A stretch of DNA of 64,000 nt, taken from the NCBI GenBank assembly GCA_949126835.1, contig OX421495.1, positions 20,241,079 through 20,305,078 of the forward strand, written 5' to 3'. This DNA comes from Anisus vortex. Lineage: Eukaryota; Mollusca; Gastropoda; Planorbidae. Positions within the stretch are counted from its first letter, which is position 1, and every line of letters starts with the position of its first letter. Below, piece after piece: positions 1-23,470 of this stretch. The position numbers and the translations under genes were made by a program. The notes under the pieces are model-generated. The model was not told the DNA's origin, did no database searches, and saw only the letters and a list, made by a program, of their open reading frames with translations.

Positions 1-6
1 CAATTT

Positions 7-786
7 GTGGGGATAAATGGCCACCCATAAAACTAACTTTTTTAGCAAACTATCCTTTTAAAACAACTGTTTTATAGTAAATTAATTTAAATTTACCACT
101 AATATTGATAATAATTTAAATTACTAATTAAATATATTTTGATATTAGAAACTATTGTGTTTTTTAAAGATTGTTTTTTTATTATTACATATTCAATAGC
201 CAATAATAGTGAATGTAGCCCTATATATAGTTTATAGCAGGCATATGCAATCTATTGCTTATTAAACTATGATTAATATGATTATAACAACTATGAATAT
301 TAAATAGACTTTACCAACATGTTATTTCTAAATGTCTAATTATGAAATTATAATTTTTCTATTCAAACGTGAAGATTTTAAAAGGACTCCAAATACCATA
401 GCATTCAACGGGATGAACAAGTGGACTAAATACATTTTTTTTATATTACTAAATATGTAAAATGCTCATGCTAAGATACAGTTTACATATAGCCTACTTT
501 TCAAAAGCTAAATGGTAGGAAATAGCAAAAAAAGCATTCAGGGCCATTTCTCCCCACCTAGTGGGCCATTTCTCCCCATGCTATGGCCATTTATCCCCAC
601 CTATATGTACATCAATTGTTATTTATTATCTATAAATCTATATATAATTAAGGGATAAACAAGGTATATTAACTTGTATTATTGGCTAGACTAACATCTA
701 TTACAATTTCATAGTTAAATATACATATTTGTATAAATTAGACACAGTTTATCAAGAAATACTATTTGGTGGGCCATTTCTCCCCA
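7..786. mobile_element. Candidate inverted-repeat element at window edge
   Basis: The motif GTGGGGATAAATGGCC near base 7 is matched in inverted orientation by GGCCATTTATCCCCAC ending at 600 and by GGCCATTTCTCCCCAC ending at 786. Further direct copies lie at about 542-557 and 564-579. The interior is AT-rich with no coding potential that I see. This looks like a non-autonomous DNA transposon with repeated subterminal motifs, about 270 bp upstream of the YIPF4 start codon. The left flank is cut by the window edge, so no target duplication can be checked. Confidence 0.4.
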
Positions 787-1055
787 CTCTCCGCCTACGT
801 ATTTACGATGGTCTTGGCTCTGGGGAGGTAGCCTATGTCTGCGGGTGGCAGAAAATTATTAAAGTATAGGTACGTGTCTAATCATATCTTTAATTTCCTG
901 TTAATGTTAATAAATGAAGAAAAGTAAAACTTTGTCATTTGATCTAGATCCATGCTAACCACCCTGTGCCCTGTGTTACACTGTTTAAAAAAAATTTGAG
1001 AATCGCTCAAATACGTTCGAAACGATGGAAAGATAACTCTACTTTATTACATAAA

Positions 1056-12474
<11,419 letters not shown>

Positions 12475-14768
12475 TGTAACTCCGTGAACAAGGCACGGGT
12501 TACAGATTTTTTAAATAACTTTCTTCAACTGCCAGGCAAATACATACAAAATGCTGAACTAAGGAATCATACAGAGTCTTATAAAAAATGTCTCTCGCTT
12601 GAGGAAAAAAATGAAAATGTATTTTGACCTCATGATATTATTGAATTTTAAATGATTAGATTTAGAAAGTTTTTTTTAGATGATAATATTTAAACAATTT
12701 ATTCTTCCTTTATTTTTACTATATATTTGACATTTTTTTTTTATGCCATTACACAAAAAAATTAAAGCCGGAACTATTAATTAAAATCCCTTGAAGTAAA
12801 AATTTTAGAAGTAAAAATTTAGTGTATTAGGATTGGGGGGGGGGGGGTTAAGATCTATTCTTAATCTAAATAATATATTTAAATTTTTAATTGCATGTAA
12901 GAATTTCTTGAACAAGTTTTTTACAATCTCCATCGCAGAATACAGTTTATACTTTTTATAAAATGTTTTTTTTTTTATGGGACTCTTGACACACTTACAT
13001 TGTGGTAGAGACAAATTTTGAACAAACGTATCGGCATAACCTGTCAACAAAGTTGTATGCTACAACTAAATTGAATTTGAAAATAATAGTATTATAAAAA
13101 ACTGATTGGTATTGAAGTTTATTATTGTTATAGTTGACCAATGAGAAAGTAGGTATGTTACATTACATATATAGCTTGTTGATTGGTCTCCTAAATTGAC
13201 TAAGGGAAAAACATGTTGTTGTTGTTTTTTTCAAATTTATCAAAAGTTCTAAATGTTATGAACTTTCACTGGGCTATTGTATTTAAATAAAGCTTGCCAC
13301 TTTATTTAAACACTTCAATTAAAATATAATATAAATATTGATGTCTCCACTTATACCAATACAGAAAATCATTTTTTTTTCCTTTAAACAATGCTAGTTA
13401 ATCATTTTTAGCATTACCACTACCATAGGTTCTTTAAACAGTCCAAAAATGAAATTGTGTAAGTATAAGAGCTCAAAGAATGCACTTTTGATATTTTGAA
13501 TAATCTTGTATACTTGTAAAGTGTAAAAGTATATTTACAAGCCTGAACACATTGCTTGTACATACCCTGGTAGTTTTAAAATATTTCAGTGATTTCTGTT
13601 TGACTGAGTAGATTTTTTTTATTTCTTTTATTTGGGGCCTTGAGAAAAGAAAATGGGTGAGTCAAACTTATGAATTTGAAGATGTAAAGAAATTGAATTT
13701 ACATTTTTGATTATGTTATGTTATTTTTGTCTGATTGAACAATCAATATTTGATCATATTTTGTTATATCACTTAAATTTTAAAAGTAGATGTTGCTTTT
13801 AATGTACATAAGTTATTTATGAATTGCCATTCTCACTAAAAAAAATATATTTTTTTGGGGTCTAAAATATTTGAATTTAATTTATTCTATGTTTTGTATT
13901 GGACAATGGCAAAAATAAAATGTTTTTCTCGTTGCCATTTATTTATTGGGCTCAAAGTTTTCAGACTAGGTTTACCCAGAGTGTCTGCTTTGTGTAGCCT
14001 TGAAATCATTGTATTATGTTCCCTGTTCCTTTTGTAGAATTTCTCACTCTCAATGTGTCATGAACAAGTCTTAAATATTATGCATGCATTATGAACCTAG
14101 AGGTTAAACGTGTACCAACATTTCTGGTCCAATTCCTTCATTTGCTAACAAAATATGCCCGTGTGCTGCGTTACAGGCTGTACTGCGAGTAAGTAAAGAT
14201 GTATGGGATTAGATTTTATTTCATTTCCAAAAGATGTTGCCGAAAGAAAACAATGGATTGTGACCGTTATACCATTTATACTTATTTTATTTCCAAACAT
14301 ATTACTTGATGCAAAAGAATTTTCATTTTGTGTCTTTATGTATCCATAGATCATGTTTTTATTAACCCAAGAACAGCAACTCTTGAATACTTTCTAAATC
14401 AAACTTAACGTGACTAACGCGTCGACTATTAATTATCGCATACTCTTTTTTTATGTTAAAAACATATTCCTTCTAACTAATGTTAATGTTGTAGGTTTTT
14501 TATATTTCTAAAAGACCAGAACCGGCCGTCGATGTTGGAATTAATTGTCAAACGGCATCAAAAGAATGCTTTTTGTTGCCGGAAATGAACCGTAAAATGG
14601 TGAAGACATTAGACTATAACCTATTGAAAAGGTCAGGCCCCATTAAGACTTGTCCATGAAGTACATAAGGGTCATGATGGCAAGGTGACACAATTGTAGA
14701 CATACTAATCTTGTTTAATAACATCATGAAATGAAAACATCAAGCTTTAGAGCCCCCTCTCCTCCCAT
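12475..14768 (+). other. YIPF4: YIPF4 3' UTR and downstream AT-rich sequence
   Basis: This AT-rich stretch follows the stop codon. AATAAA occurs at 13286-13291 and again near 13914, so either could end the transcript. I see no further gene and no clear repeat family up to the SINE at 14771. Confidence 0.4.
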
Positions 14769-14770
14769 GT

Positions 14771-15030
14771 GGCACGGTGGCCGAGCGGCAGCGCGGTTGA
14801 CCGGCAATCCCAAGGTTCTGGGTTTGAATCCTGGTGCAGGCTAGGATTTTGTCCCCGGGACATGATGGTGCCCCTGAGTCTACCCAGCTCTGATGGGTAC
14901 CTGACACTAGTTGAGGTGAAGACGGCTGGCCACACATCCCCTAGTAATCCGTGGCCACAGAAACTGGTGAACGCTGCTTCACCAGCCCTATGATCAGTTT
15001 GGTCCAAAGGGTACTTCACTTACACCCCCC
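14771..15030 (+). mobile_element. tRNA-derived SINE, family A, near full length
   Basis: The head has an A-box-like TGGCCGAGCGG (14778-14788) and a B-box-like GGTTTGAATCC (14821-14831), the RNA polymerase III promoter layout of tRNA genes. The body includes GGCTAGGATTTTGTCCC, CCCAGCTCTGATGGGTACC and AACGCTGCTTCACC, which recur in six other places in this window. Short open frames on both strands here are incidental. Confidence 0.85.
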
Positions 15031-17200
15031 ATAATATTTTTCTGCCTTGTAAACTGTAAATATGAGCAAGTTATAATCATTATGTGGACTTTATTATGAT
15101 ATATAGTTATTATCAGGGCCTGCCTGTTGAAATTTACCACCTTGACAGATTTTGTACAAGCCACCACTGGCTACAGTAATGGTCTGTATATATGATAAAG
15201 TTATAATTATGTTCTGTATAAATAAATGGGTTTCACATAAACATTTCTTTCTGTGTTTTAATTACCAAGTAGTAATTAATTTTTTTTTTTAATGTATTAC
15301 CTCCCTTCTAAGTTGTATAAATTCCCTTTTCAGTTGTATTACCTCCCTTTTAAGTGTTCTTTCCACTGATCTATATATTATTATATATATGCTCAAGCAA
15401 TTTAAGGGATTTATTTTTTTTAAATATAGTAGATATACAGATTAGTTTTAAAATAGAAATTTTAAAGTATTTCATGGCAGGGTGTAAAATTACAGATAAT
15501 GGATGTGTTATCATTTATACCTCTAGCCTGCTATACATAACAAATAACAGATCCAGACAAGGAAACATAATTTTAGGACAACTGAGACGTCTATACCCGA
15601 CTGGACTGTAGCTAACATCGGATTCAAATATCACAAAATGTCCGTTTGGGGCGAACTTATATCCTTGTATATGTCTATAGCTAGTACCTTATGATAACCT
15701 GATCTGGATTATGAACTGATTTTTGCTACATAGAATTTTTTTTAGATAGTACCTTCAAAGTAAGTTGAAGTGTTAAAAATTTTTAACAGTTTATGGGTAT
15801 GTGTAGTCTATATATCTTTTGTGTTTCCATTCCTTCATTATATTTACAAGAGAGATCTAATGTTTTAAAAACTACTAATAAATTGCCTTCAATTATTTTT
15901 TTAAGTCATTTTCGGTCACCTTTAATTTGAACACGATTGCGTTCCCCACTATCAAAAACAAAATCCTATTAATTTTCATCGCAATCCGTATAGCACAACG
16001 ATTTTATTGATCGCGCTAGTTTAATACTAATGTAGGCCCTATTTATTCATTTTCTCTGTTACCATTGGTAGCATTCTGAAATGAATTACACTACAAGAAA
16101 TTTAACAGATTATAAATATTTATTTTCATGAATATTAAGCTCTGAAATATTTAAACAAACAATAGAAAATATTTTTCACCTTTTTACGCATATGTTTTGA
16201 AACATTAAGTGTTTAAGTAGATCTAGGCCTGATGGAAAAATAATATTATTGATCGGTATAGACAAATATTTTTTTCATAATATTTTACTTACTAATATTT
16301 AAAAACATAGTATTTTCAGAAAATAAATCTCAATCAACGCTATAATCTTAAAGTATTTATCTGTAAAATATAAGCTGTGAATTTGATTGAATCATTTAAT
16401 GCTCTTTTAAAGTTATGAGTAGTATATTGTGAATATTTCAATATTTACCTTAAATAACATTTAACATGCTTTAGACCCTTGCTGTCTTACTTTTTGGTTG
16501 AGGCGGTTAAGGCCACATTTATTTGATTTGTCTTTTTTAAATCATCAATCAGTTTTGTCTCCTAGCCTAGAGTAATATCCGTGTTCTTATTTGTATGTTA
16601 AATGCGCTCTGAGCTTACATTATGTTTGTTGGCAGCGCTATACAAATATTATTATTATTAATATTGAATTGACATTTTCGGTCACAAATTTTAAAATTAA
16701 TTGCAAAGGTTATATAAAGGGTTGTTTTCGCTCATAACTTTTTTTCTAGTGAAGATATCTTCACACACTTGGTATCATTGTAAAGTTGGTGACATGCTCT
16801 GCTTAATAGATATACTTTTAATTGCATAGATGTAATTTGAATATTTTTATCAAAGAGCTTACATGAAATGTATATCCCATTTTTCTTTATCGTTTTCATC
16901 CCAAAACAGAAAATGTCGGCATTTTTTATTGTAAGAGCTTTTAAAATAGGCAAGACACCTTTCAGTATAAAGATCGTTGAATATATAGTAAAATGGCAGA
17001 TTGTAGATTTCAATATATAGTCAATATACATTGAGGAGCTATAGTATATAATATATTCATTCTATTTATAGATCAGTGGTGCGAAATAAGTTTTTACAAA
17101 CAATTTTGATTATATTGATCAGTGATTGTGTGCATTTTAGTTTTCACTTTGCACAAGCAATTTTATGAAGGAGGCGCTATCCATTCTTTTTATAGATCAG
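15031..17200. other. Intergenic, AT-rich, no gene recognised
   Basis: Contents are AT-rich unique-looking sequence, a retroelement-like 3' end with an ATT tail (about 16595-16665), and pieces of a family carrying TATAGATCAGTGG (about 17070 and 17190). Nothing here resembles a coding exon. Confidence 0.5.
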
Positions 17201-17211
17201 TGGGATGGTTA

Positions 17212-17556
17212 GATTGATCAATAAATCGATAGATAGGTGGATGTATAGAGGCTAGATTGATCAATAAATCGATAGATAGGTGGATGTATAGAGGATAGAT
17301 TGATCAATAAATCGATAGATAGGTGGATGTATAGAGGATAGATTGATCAATAAATCGATAGATAGGTGGATGTATAGAGGCTAGATTGATCAATAAATCG
17401 ATAGATAGGTGGATGTATAGAGGATAGATTGATCAATAAATCGATAGATAGGTGGATGTATAGAGGATAGATTGATCAATAAATCGATAGATAGGTGGGT
17501 GTATAGAGGCTAGATTGATCAATAAATCGATAGATAGGTGGATGTATAGAGGCTAG
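17212..17556 (+). repeat. 43-bp minisatellite, 8 copies, merging into GATA repeats
   Basis: The unit begins GATTGATCAATAAATCGATA and ends TGTATAGAGG plus CTA or ATA. Each unit holds the palindromes TGATCA and ATCGAT. Degenerate GATA/GATG repeats follow to about 17630. Confidence 0.95.
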
Positions 17557-17635
17557 ATATAGAAATGATATATAGATGGATGGATCGATAGACAGATGGA
17601 TTAAAGATAGATAGATGATAGACACCTGATAGATA

Positions 17636-17814
17636 CTACTCTTTCTTCCCGAGTGGCCTTTGGGCATGTAATGGGTGGCCTGAACAAACCAGGAAAACCA
17701 GTAACTTAACATTTAAAACTTTAATGATGCAAGACTAGACTCAAACTAACGATGAGCGTAGGACGCAATAATCTTCTTTATAGAAGGAGCGTCTGTAATG
17801 TATAAGATAAGATA
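17636..17814 (+). mobile_element. LINE 3' end fragment, family L
   Basis: The fragment contains CTCTTTCTTCCCGAGTGG, the DNA behind the peptide SFFPRG typical of the C-terminus of non-LTR reverse transcriptases. It then has GACGCAATAATCTTCTT and a tail of TATAAGATAAGATA. It is 5'-truncated, as are all copies here. Confidence 0.8.
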
Positions 17815-18929
17815 CACTTTTTTGGGTGGGTGGGTACCACATAGATGCAGAAGCAGACTTTACCTTGTGGATCGTGTGGCCAGCACAATGACTATGATTG
17901 CTTATGATAGTCATTTTTAGTGCTTTCACATTTAACTCCGTGCTCTCACATGACAGTTGTGGATTTAATCTGAAAATGATTGAAAATGTATGCACCATTT
18001 TCTAAGTGTCAACTCAGCCCAGCACCCTTTTGCTTCCAGAAGTGCCGTTTATATTGGCTTATATATAAGTCCTTAGTATTGAGCACAGTACGGTAAGTAA
18101 TAAGAGGACAATAGGACTAGTTCCAATAATATAGTGTTTTTATGCCTCGAAATATTTACAATTTGCTGCGAGTCTTTAAAAGGCAATATAAAATTTATAG
18201 TCTTCCTTTTTTAAAATAAAAATTGAATTCCCTAATTTAATTTTTTTGTATGAGTCGTATTCATACCAAGCTTTGATATGTGCCATGGTTTGCCCGGCAT
18301 CAGCTTGTGAAAGTAAATATGACCTGGAATTATGCTGGCCACACAATCCCATTAACTGCCTACTTGTTGCACTATTAGATTACAGGGTTTCAACGAATAA
18401 AATATATGTTTATATATATATATATATTATTTATTTTTAATTGGTAGTGTAAAATTGTGATAGTTTGGGTCGGTAGACAGAATTGTAGCAGGTGACCAAG
18501 TTATTTATAGATTTGTAAATGTAGGTCAGTGCGTGTCAATTGTCATCTTATTGTTGGCCACTTGTCGGCACCTTTTTAACTTTTTAAGCCCTCACCAGCC
18601 CTCGCCCTTTCCCCCCCCCCTCCCCCACAACCATGTGTAGGCTAACTAAGCGTGTGGCTATAGTGTTGCAAACATACTCACAGATGTGTCACTTTTGTGT
18701 TACGTACAACTGTGTCAAACAAGACACACTTCACCCAATGGCATAGCCTGTGTCTCGTCACGTGACATGAAAGGTATGGGAACACTTCGAAATATTTTCT
18801 TGCCAGATGAAAACGGAATGCTTTGGAATTTGACGTTTATTGTTCATTCATGCTGTTGAGATTAGGTCTCTTAAAAAATATTAGACAAATGTAGCCTATG
18901 TAGGCCTATGCATGAATAGAAAAAGATAA
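17815..18929. other. Intergenic, no gene recognised
   Basis: Mostly unique-looking sequence. A fragment matching the SINE body (GCTGGCCACACAATCCC) lies at about 18335-18350, a short TA run near 18412-18427 and a C-rich tract near 18610. Confidence 0.45.
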
Positions 18930-18944
18930 TTAAATCGATAGACA

Positions 18945-18959
18945 GGTAGATAGATAGAC

Positions 18960-19003
<44 letters not shown>

Positions 19004-19200
19004 TGTAGGTAGATAGGTAGTTAGATAGGTAGGTAGATAGATAGATAGAGAGATAGATAGATAGATAGATAGATAGACGATAGATAGAGAGATAGGTAGG
19101 TAGGTAGATATATAGATAGATAGATAGATAGATGATAGGCCTATATATATAGAGATAGAGGAATTGATGACTATGTAGATAGAGAGATAAATATAGAGAC
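18945..19200 (+). repeat. GATA microsatellite with variants
   Basis: A long run of GATA units is interrupted by GACG, GAGA and TAGG variants. Long open frames on the opposite strand (Tyr-Leu-Ser-Ile repeats) follow from the repeat and are not genes. Confidence 0.95.
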
Positions 19201-19868
19201 AAGACGTAAGCTTAGTTTCTGTTAGGTTCCCTAAGGTTCCTCATTGAGGATGGATTCGAACTCATCATTATAACAAACACCAATGACAATTACGAAGTGG
19301 ACCTGAGAGGGGGGGGGGTCGTCGGATAACATGGCTAACTAGGAATATTTGCTTTAACTTAGGTCTACTTTTAATTAAGGGCCCCCGATAAAAAATGTTG
19401 ATAGTGTTCCTTGGAAACTCGATCTGCCCCTTCCACGGCGAATATAGCTTCGCCGTAACGTTATAATAAAGGTCCCCATTGTCTCAGAATTATAATGACC
19501 CTTTAAGGTTACGACGACTCCGCCTATGACGAAGCGCAACTAACCGGCCAGCCTTAATAAAAGACATCCCGTATATTTACGTGCAATATAATTTATCATC
19601 TCTTGTATCTTCCATTCACACACACACACGCACGCACAAACACACACCTTCACGCCCATTATGTCCCATTGCACAGTGTGTACTTTTAAATTGTTTAATG
19701 TAGGCCTAAATAAATGTATTCATGCCCATAATGCGACATATAAAAGCACAACATATTGTAGACTAGTCGGATGATATGTCACTTGGCTACTTCTGCTAGT
19801 CGGACTAAAATAAATTTAAAAAAAAACCTCTCACTACTTCTGCGGTTAAAAATAAACTTATGAATTAA

Positions 19869-20051
19869 CAAGTTGCATTTCCTTGTGCGGTTCATGACAC
19901 CTCCGGATCTTCACCTGAAATTGTATGCCGTGTAATAATTTACCTGGATAATGTGGATTGCTTGAGGATTACTCTGAAATCCTTTAGTGTTCCTTCAGTG
20001 GATGGCATTGAAGCAAAAACAGTGGATTATTTTTATGATGGTGAATACTAG
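19869..20051 (+). other. Possible coding remnant (60 codons), unassigned
   Basis: One frame is open from 19869 to a TAG at 20049-20051 without an ATG start. The peptide includes EIVCRVIIYLDNVDCLRITL and ends KTVDYFYDGEY. The alternation of hydrophobic strands and the terminal Tyr-rich motif remind me of the C-terminal receptor-binding domain of alpha-2-macroglobulin/thioester proteins. That resemblance is impression only. A GT donor-like site (GATG|GTGAAT) lies at 20041. It could be chance in AT-rich DNA. Confidence 0.15.
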
Positions 20052-20284
20052 ATGGAAGTATACTCTTACGTTTTATAAACAGTGAGTTAGTTGGTCACAC
20101 AATATAGCAGGTCAGATTGTTTTTTAACTACGCGATGTAATTCGTATTTAGTTTAGTATGATAGTCTTTTAGTGAGTAGGCCTATAACTATAATGCTAAG
20201 GTTTTTTAAACAAGAAATATAGACATATATATATATATCTATATATACATATTAAGAGAGATGGGAGGGGGTTAAATATATCTC

Positions 20285-20465
20285 GTGAGGCTGGCTGGTC
20301 CTGCGGTTAGTTCACCGGACTGTCAACCGACACATCGCGGGTTAGCGTATATGATAGTTATATCCCTGCCGCCGACCGATCCCTGCTGCCCTGCAGGAGT
20401 TTTGGGCCTAGTGGACGTAATAATTTTCTATCTAGAAGGTACGTCTGTAAAACTTATAAGTAATC
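20285..20465 (+). mobile_element. Possible SINE with LINE-like tail
   Basis: A tRNA-like head (GCGGTTAGTTCACCGGACTG and GCGGGTTAGCG) is followed at about 20410-20465 by a degenerate copy of the family L LINE 3' end (GGACGTAATAATTTTCTATC, AGAAGGTACGTCTGTAA). This is the arrangement expected if a SINE borrowed the tail of its partner LINE. A similar head fragment is near 23745-23790. Confidence 0.4.
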
Positions 20466-20589
20466 TCCTTCGATAAATATTTTGACGTTTATTCTATCCT
20501 TCTTGACCCTCCGTGTTTGTTTTATTTTAAATAAATGTTATAACGTTGTTTGTTAATATAAACATGTATCAGTTGCAAAGTGTGTGTTG

Positions 20590-20860
20590 AGGATTGCAAT
20601 GCTCAGATAAACATAAGGATAGAAACACTTTTATTATCCCTTATGCCTGAACAAATGCATATAAATACTCTTTCTTCCCGAGTGGGATCCGGGCATGGAA
20701 TGGGTTGCTTGAGCTAACCAAGAAAACCAGTAGCCTAACTTAACATCATTTAAAACATAAATAAAAATGCAAGACTAGACTAGGACAACGGATGAACGTA
20801 GGGTGCAATAATCTTCTTTCTAGAAAAATAGTCTGTAGGTCTAATATATAAGATAAGATA
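20590..20860 (+). mobile_element. LINE 3' end fragment, family L
   Basis: The fragment begins in the reverse transcriptase tail (GCTCAGATAAACATAAGGAT), includes CTCTTTCTTCCCGAGTGG at about 20671, and ends in TATAAGATAAGATA. It is truncated and not intact. Confidence 0.8.
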
Positions 20861-21156
20861 TTCTTGTCCTTGGTTTTATTTGGTTTTAAGGAGGAAGGAG
20901 ATAAATTTGTAACGTTATGTAATTGTAGGGAATGATCGAGGTTAAGCGGTGTATTCAGTTGATCCTTTGATCTTGGTTTCTATATAAATAATTGTGAAAA
21001 AAATGGGAATGGGAAGAAGAGGTAACAGTCGGTTACTTTGTTTTTTTTTCGTAAGAAAATATTGGCAACATATAAAAGAAGGTTAAATGGGGGAGGGAGG
21101 TGGGCGCAAAGAGTTTTTCCAAATTAACAGCTCCTTACTTAGGCCTTTGGTAGGGT

Positions 21157-21331
21157 GGCGTCAATGGTACCAGCATAAATGGCGTCAATGGTACCAGCAT
21201 AAATGGCGTCAATGGTACCAGCATAAATGGCGTCAATGGTACCAGCATAAATGGCGTCAATGGTACCAGCATAAATGGCGTCAATGGTACCAGCATAAAT
21301 GGCGTCAATGGTACCAGCATAAATGGCGTCA
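21157..21331 (+). repeat. 24-bp minisatellite, 7 copies
   Basis: The unit GGCGTCAATGGTACCAGC plus ATAAAT repeats seven times from 21157 to 21324, with a partial eighth. Copies are essentially identical. Because 24 is a multiple of three, frames on both strands stay open (for example WRQWYQHK repeated). I regard these as non-coding. Confidence 0.97.
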
Positions 21332-21576
21332 CTCGATTTTGGTCACTTTTTAACATCCCCATTGTCACAAAAGTCAGACCCTCGTTTTAATATATCGTCT
21401 TAAAGGCCTCCATATTTCAAAATGAACATGTTTCAATTCACTTTAATTGGCATTGTCATAAGAACATTACAATAAACAATATAGACTCTAATCATTGTAG
21501 TTAATCAGGTGAAAAGTGTTTAAATTGAAATTAATGAAGGAATAGGTTTTCGATCTGACGTCACATTGTTTAAATA

Positions 21577-21735
21577 CCCAGCTCTGATGGGTACATTAGT
21601 TGGGGAAAAAGTAAAGGCGCCTAGGCATTGTGCTGGCCACACAATCCCATAGTATGCCATGACCACAGAAACTGATGAACGCTGCTTCACCGACCCAATG
21701 GATCAATTTGGTCCGTCGCGATACTTTTACATAGC
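21577..21735 (+). mobile_element. SINE family A, 3' fragment
   Basis: The match starts at CCCAGCTCTGATGGGTAC and runs through GCTGGCCACACAATCCC and AACGCTGCTTCACC. The tRNA-like head is missing. Confidence 0.75.
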
Positions 21736-22554
21736 GTAATTCTGAAACACCGCAGAAAATCACCATTTGTTTTGCTTTCAAACACAACCACCCCCACTGA
21801 CATATACTGACATACTTGATCTTAGACATACACAGGTTATAGGTACAAAAACAAAACAAATGTTTCTTTTATAGAACTTTGTTGTTCTACATTCCTGAAA
21901 GTTTCTGGTCCAGAAAGGTGTTCTATGACACAAGTACTGTTAACAACAACGACACTCGAGATAGGTCTCATCATTGGTGGATTCACGAGCAAGTTTTTAT
22001 AATTATTAAATTAGGCATATCATCATCCCATATCATCGTATCATTTTCTGTCCTGTTAATCACTGTAAGATTACTATAAAAAAAAAAGCTCAGAAAAGCT
22101 GGCGTTGCAGGAAGGGTGATTTAAAAATAAAATGTCACCCTACAAGGAAGGTGACTAACATTTGAGCTATTACCGGGTTTTGTACCTTTAACGTAAACAA
22201 AATGAAGAAAACAACAGCTTGCAGAAACATTCTTGGTTTAACTATAAACTACACACGGATCTTTGACATTTACATTCAGTCAGTGGAGTTAATATGGTAC
22301 AGGTAAACATCTCTGAAATGTTTTTTAATGTTACCTATCCAACCTGGCAATGTGTTATGTGTTACAGTTAAATGTTAAGATTTTGCCTATTTTTAGTTAA
22401 TCAACACCATTAAGATTATAATAGGGTGCATTATATATTTATATATCTACAAAGTTTTTATTTTTTTCAAAGCTTTAATCCCTCTAAAACTCGGTGTGTC
22501 AATATATATATATATATATGAAAGTCTCGCATCATACTGGGGTATAGTAGGCTA

Positions 22555-22756
22555 CAGGGGTTCGAATCCTGATGAAGGCTAGGATTTGTCATCGGGTCTG
22601 GGGGGGGGGGGGTGTTTCCTGAGTCTACTCAGATCTGACGGGTTCCTGGCAATAGTTGGGGTAAGGTAAGGCGGCTAGCCGTCACAAGGATTGGAACCCA
22701 GGGTCTTCGGTATACCAGCCGAACGCGCTCTGCCACTCTGCCATCGTGCCGTGCTT
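22555..22756. mobile_element. Chimeric SINE: two tRNA-like heads in opposite orientation
   Basis: The left part reads forward (GGGGTTCGAATCCTGATG, GGCTAGGATTTGTC). The right part reads in reverse as another SINE head (GGATTGGAACCCAGGGTC ... CTGCCACTCTGCCATCGTGC), so B-boxes face each other across about 120 bp. Confidence 0.65.
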
Positions 22757-22929
22757 AAGAGAATACAATGAGTATAACACTAAGAGCGAGACCATTATTA
22801 GACTCTGGTCTGTATGTCACGCCTAACTGGTGTAGGCCTAGAAACTTCTTTATGATTTTTTTTTTGCAGTACAGAGTGACTCACTCCAGTAATTATATAA
22901 TTAGCGCTACAATTGATTGGTGTGCTGCA

Positions 22930-22945
22930 TATTATATATATATAT

Positions 22946-23000
<55 letters not shown>

Positions 23001-23036
23001 GTATATATATATATATTATATATATATATATATAAG
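22930..23036. repeat. TA microsatellite
   Basis: About 105 bp of alternating TA with a few interruptions (TATGTATATATACATGTA). It is strongly self-complementary. Confidence 0.95.
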
Positions 23037-23188
23037 CCTCATTGCCCGGCGTTGCCCGGGTGAAACAAAACAGTACTGTATAAGGTGCAGATAAAATTGT
23101 ATAAACTAAAATTTAAAAAAAGCTATAAATCTAATATTCAAATTATTATTTTTTTACTGAAGACTTTTAGGAAAGTAATTTAAAATAA

Positions 23189-23362
23189 ATCTTATCTTAT
23201 ACATTACAGACGCTCCTTCTATAAAGAAGATTATTGCGTCCTACGCTCATCCGTGGTCCGAGTCTAGTCTTGCATTTTTATTAATGTTTTAAATGATGTT
23301 AAGTTACTGGTTTTCCTGGTTTGTTCAGGCAACCCATTCCATGCCCGAATGCCACTTGTAAT
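23189..23362 (-). mobile_element. LINE 3' end fragment, family L
   Basis: Reverse-orientation copy: ATCTTATCTTATACATTACA, GATTATTGCGTCCTACGC, then CAACCCATTCCATGCCCG. It stops within the reverse transcriptase tail. Confidence 0.8.
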
Positions 23363-23470
23363 CGAGTAAAAAAAATAGGCAAGTATTTTTATTTAACAAA
23401 AATCTAAATTGCCCGTAGATTTACAATGTCTTTTGTTTTTAAAAGTTTGAAAAAAAATTGTAGTAAAAAA

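Noticed and set aside
966..1055. Upstream extension of the YIPF4 start by 30 codons
   Set aside because: The upstream frame begins at GTG, not ATG. The ATG at 1056 has a better context.
21087..21353. WRQWYQHK repeat protein
   Set aside because: Seven identical 24-bp units give open frames on both strands. No sign of translation.
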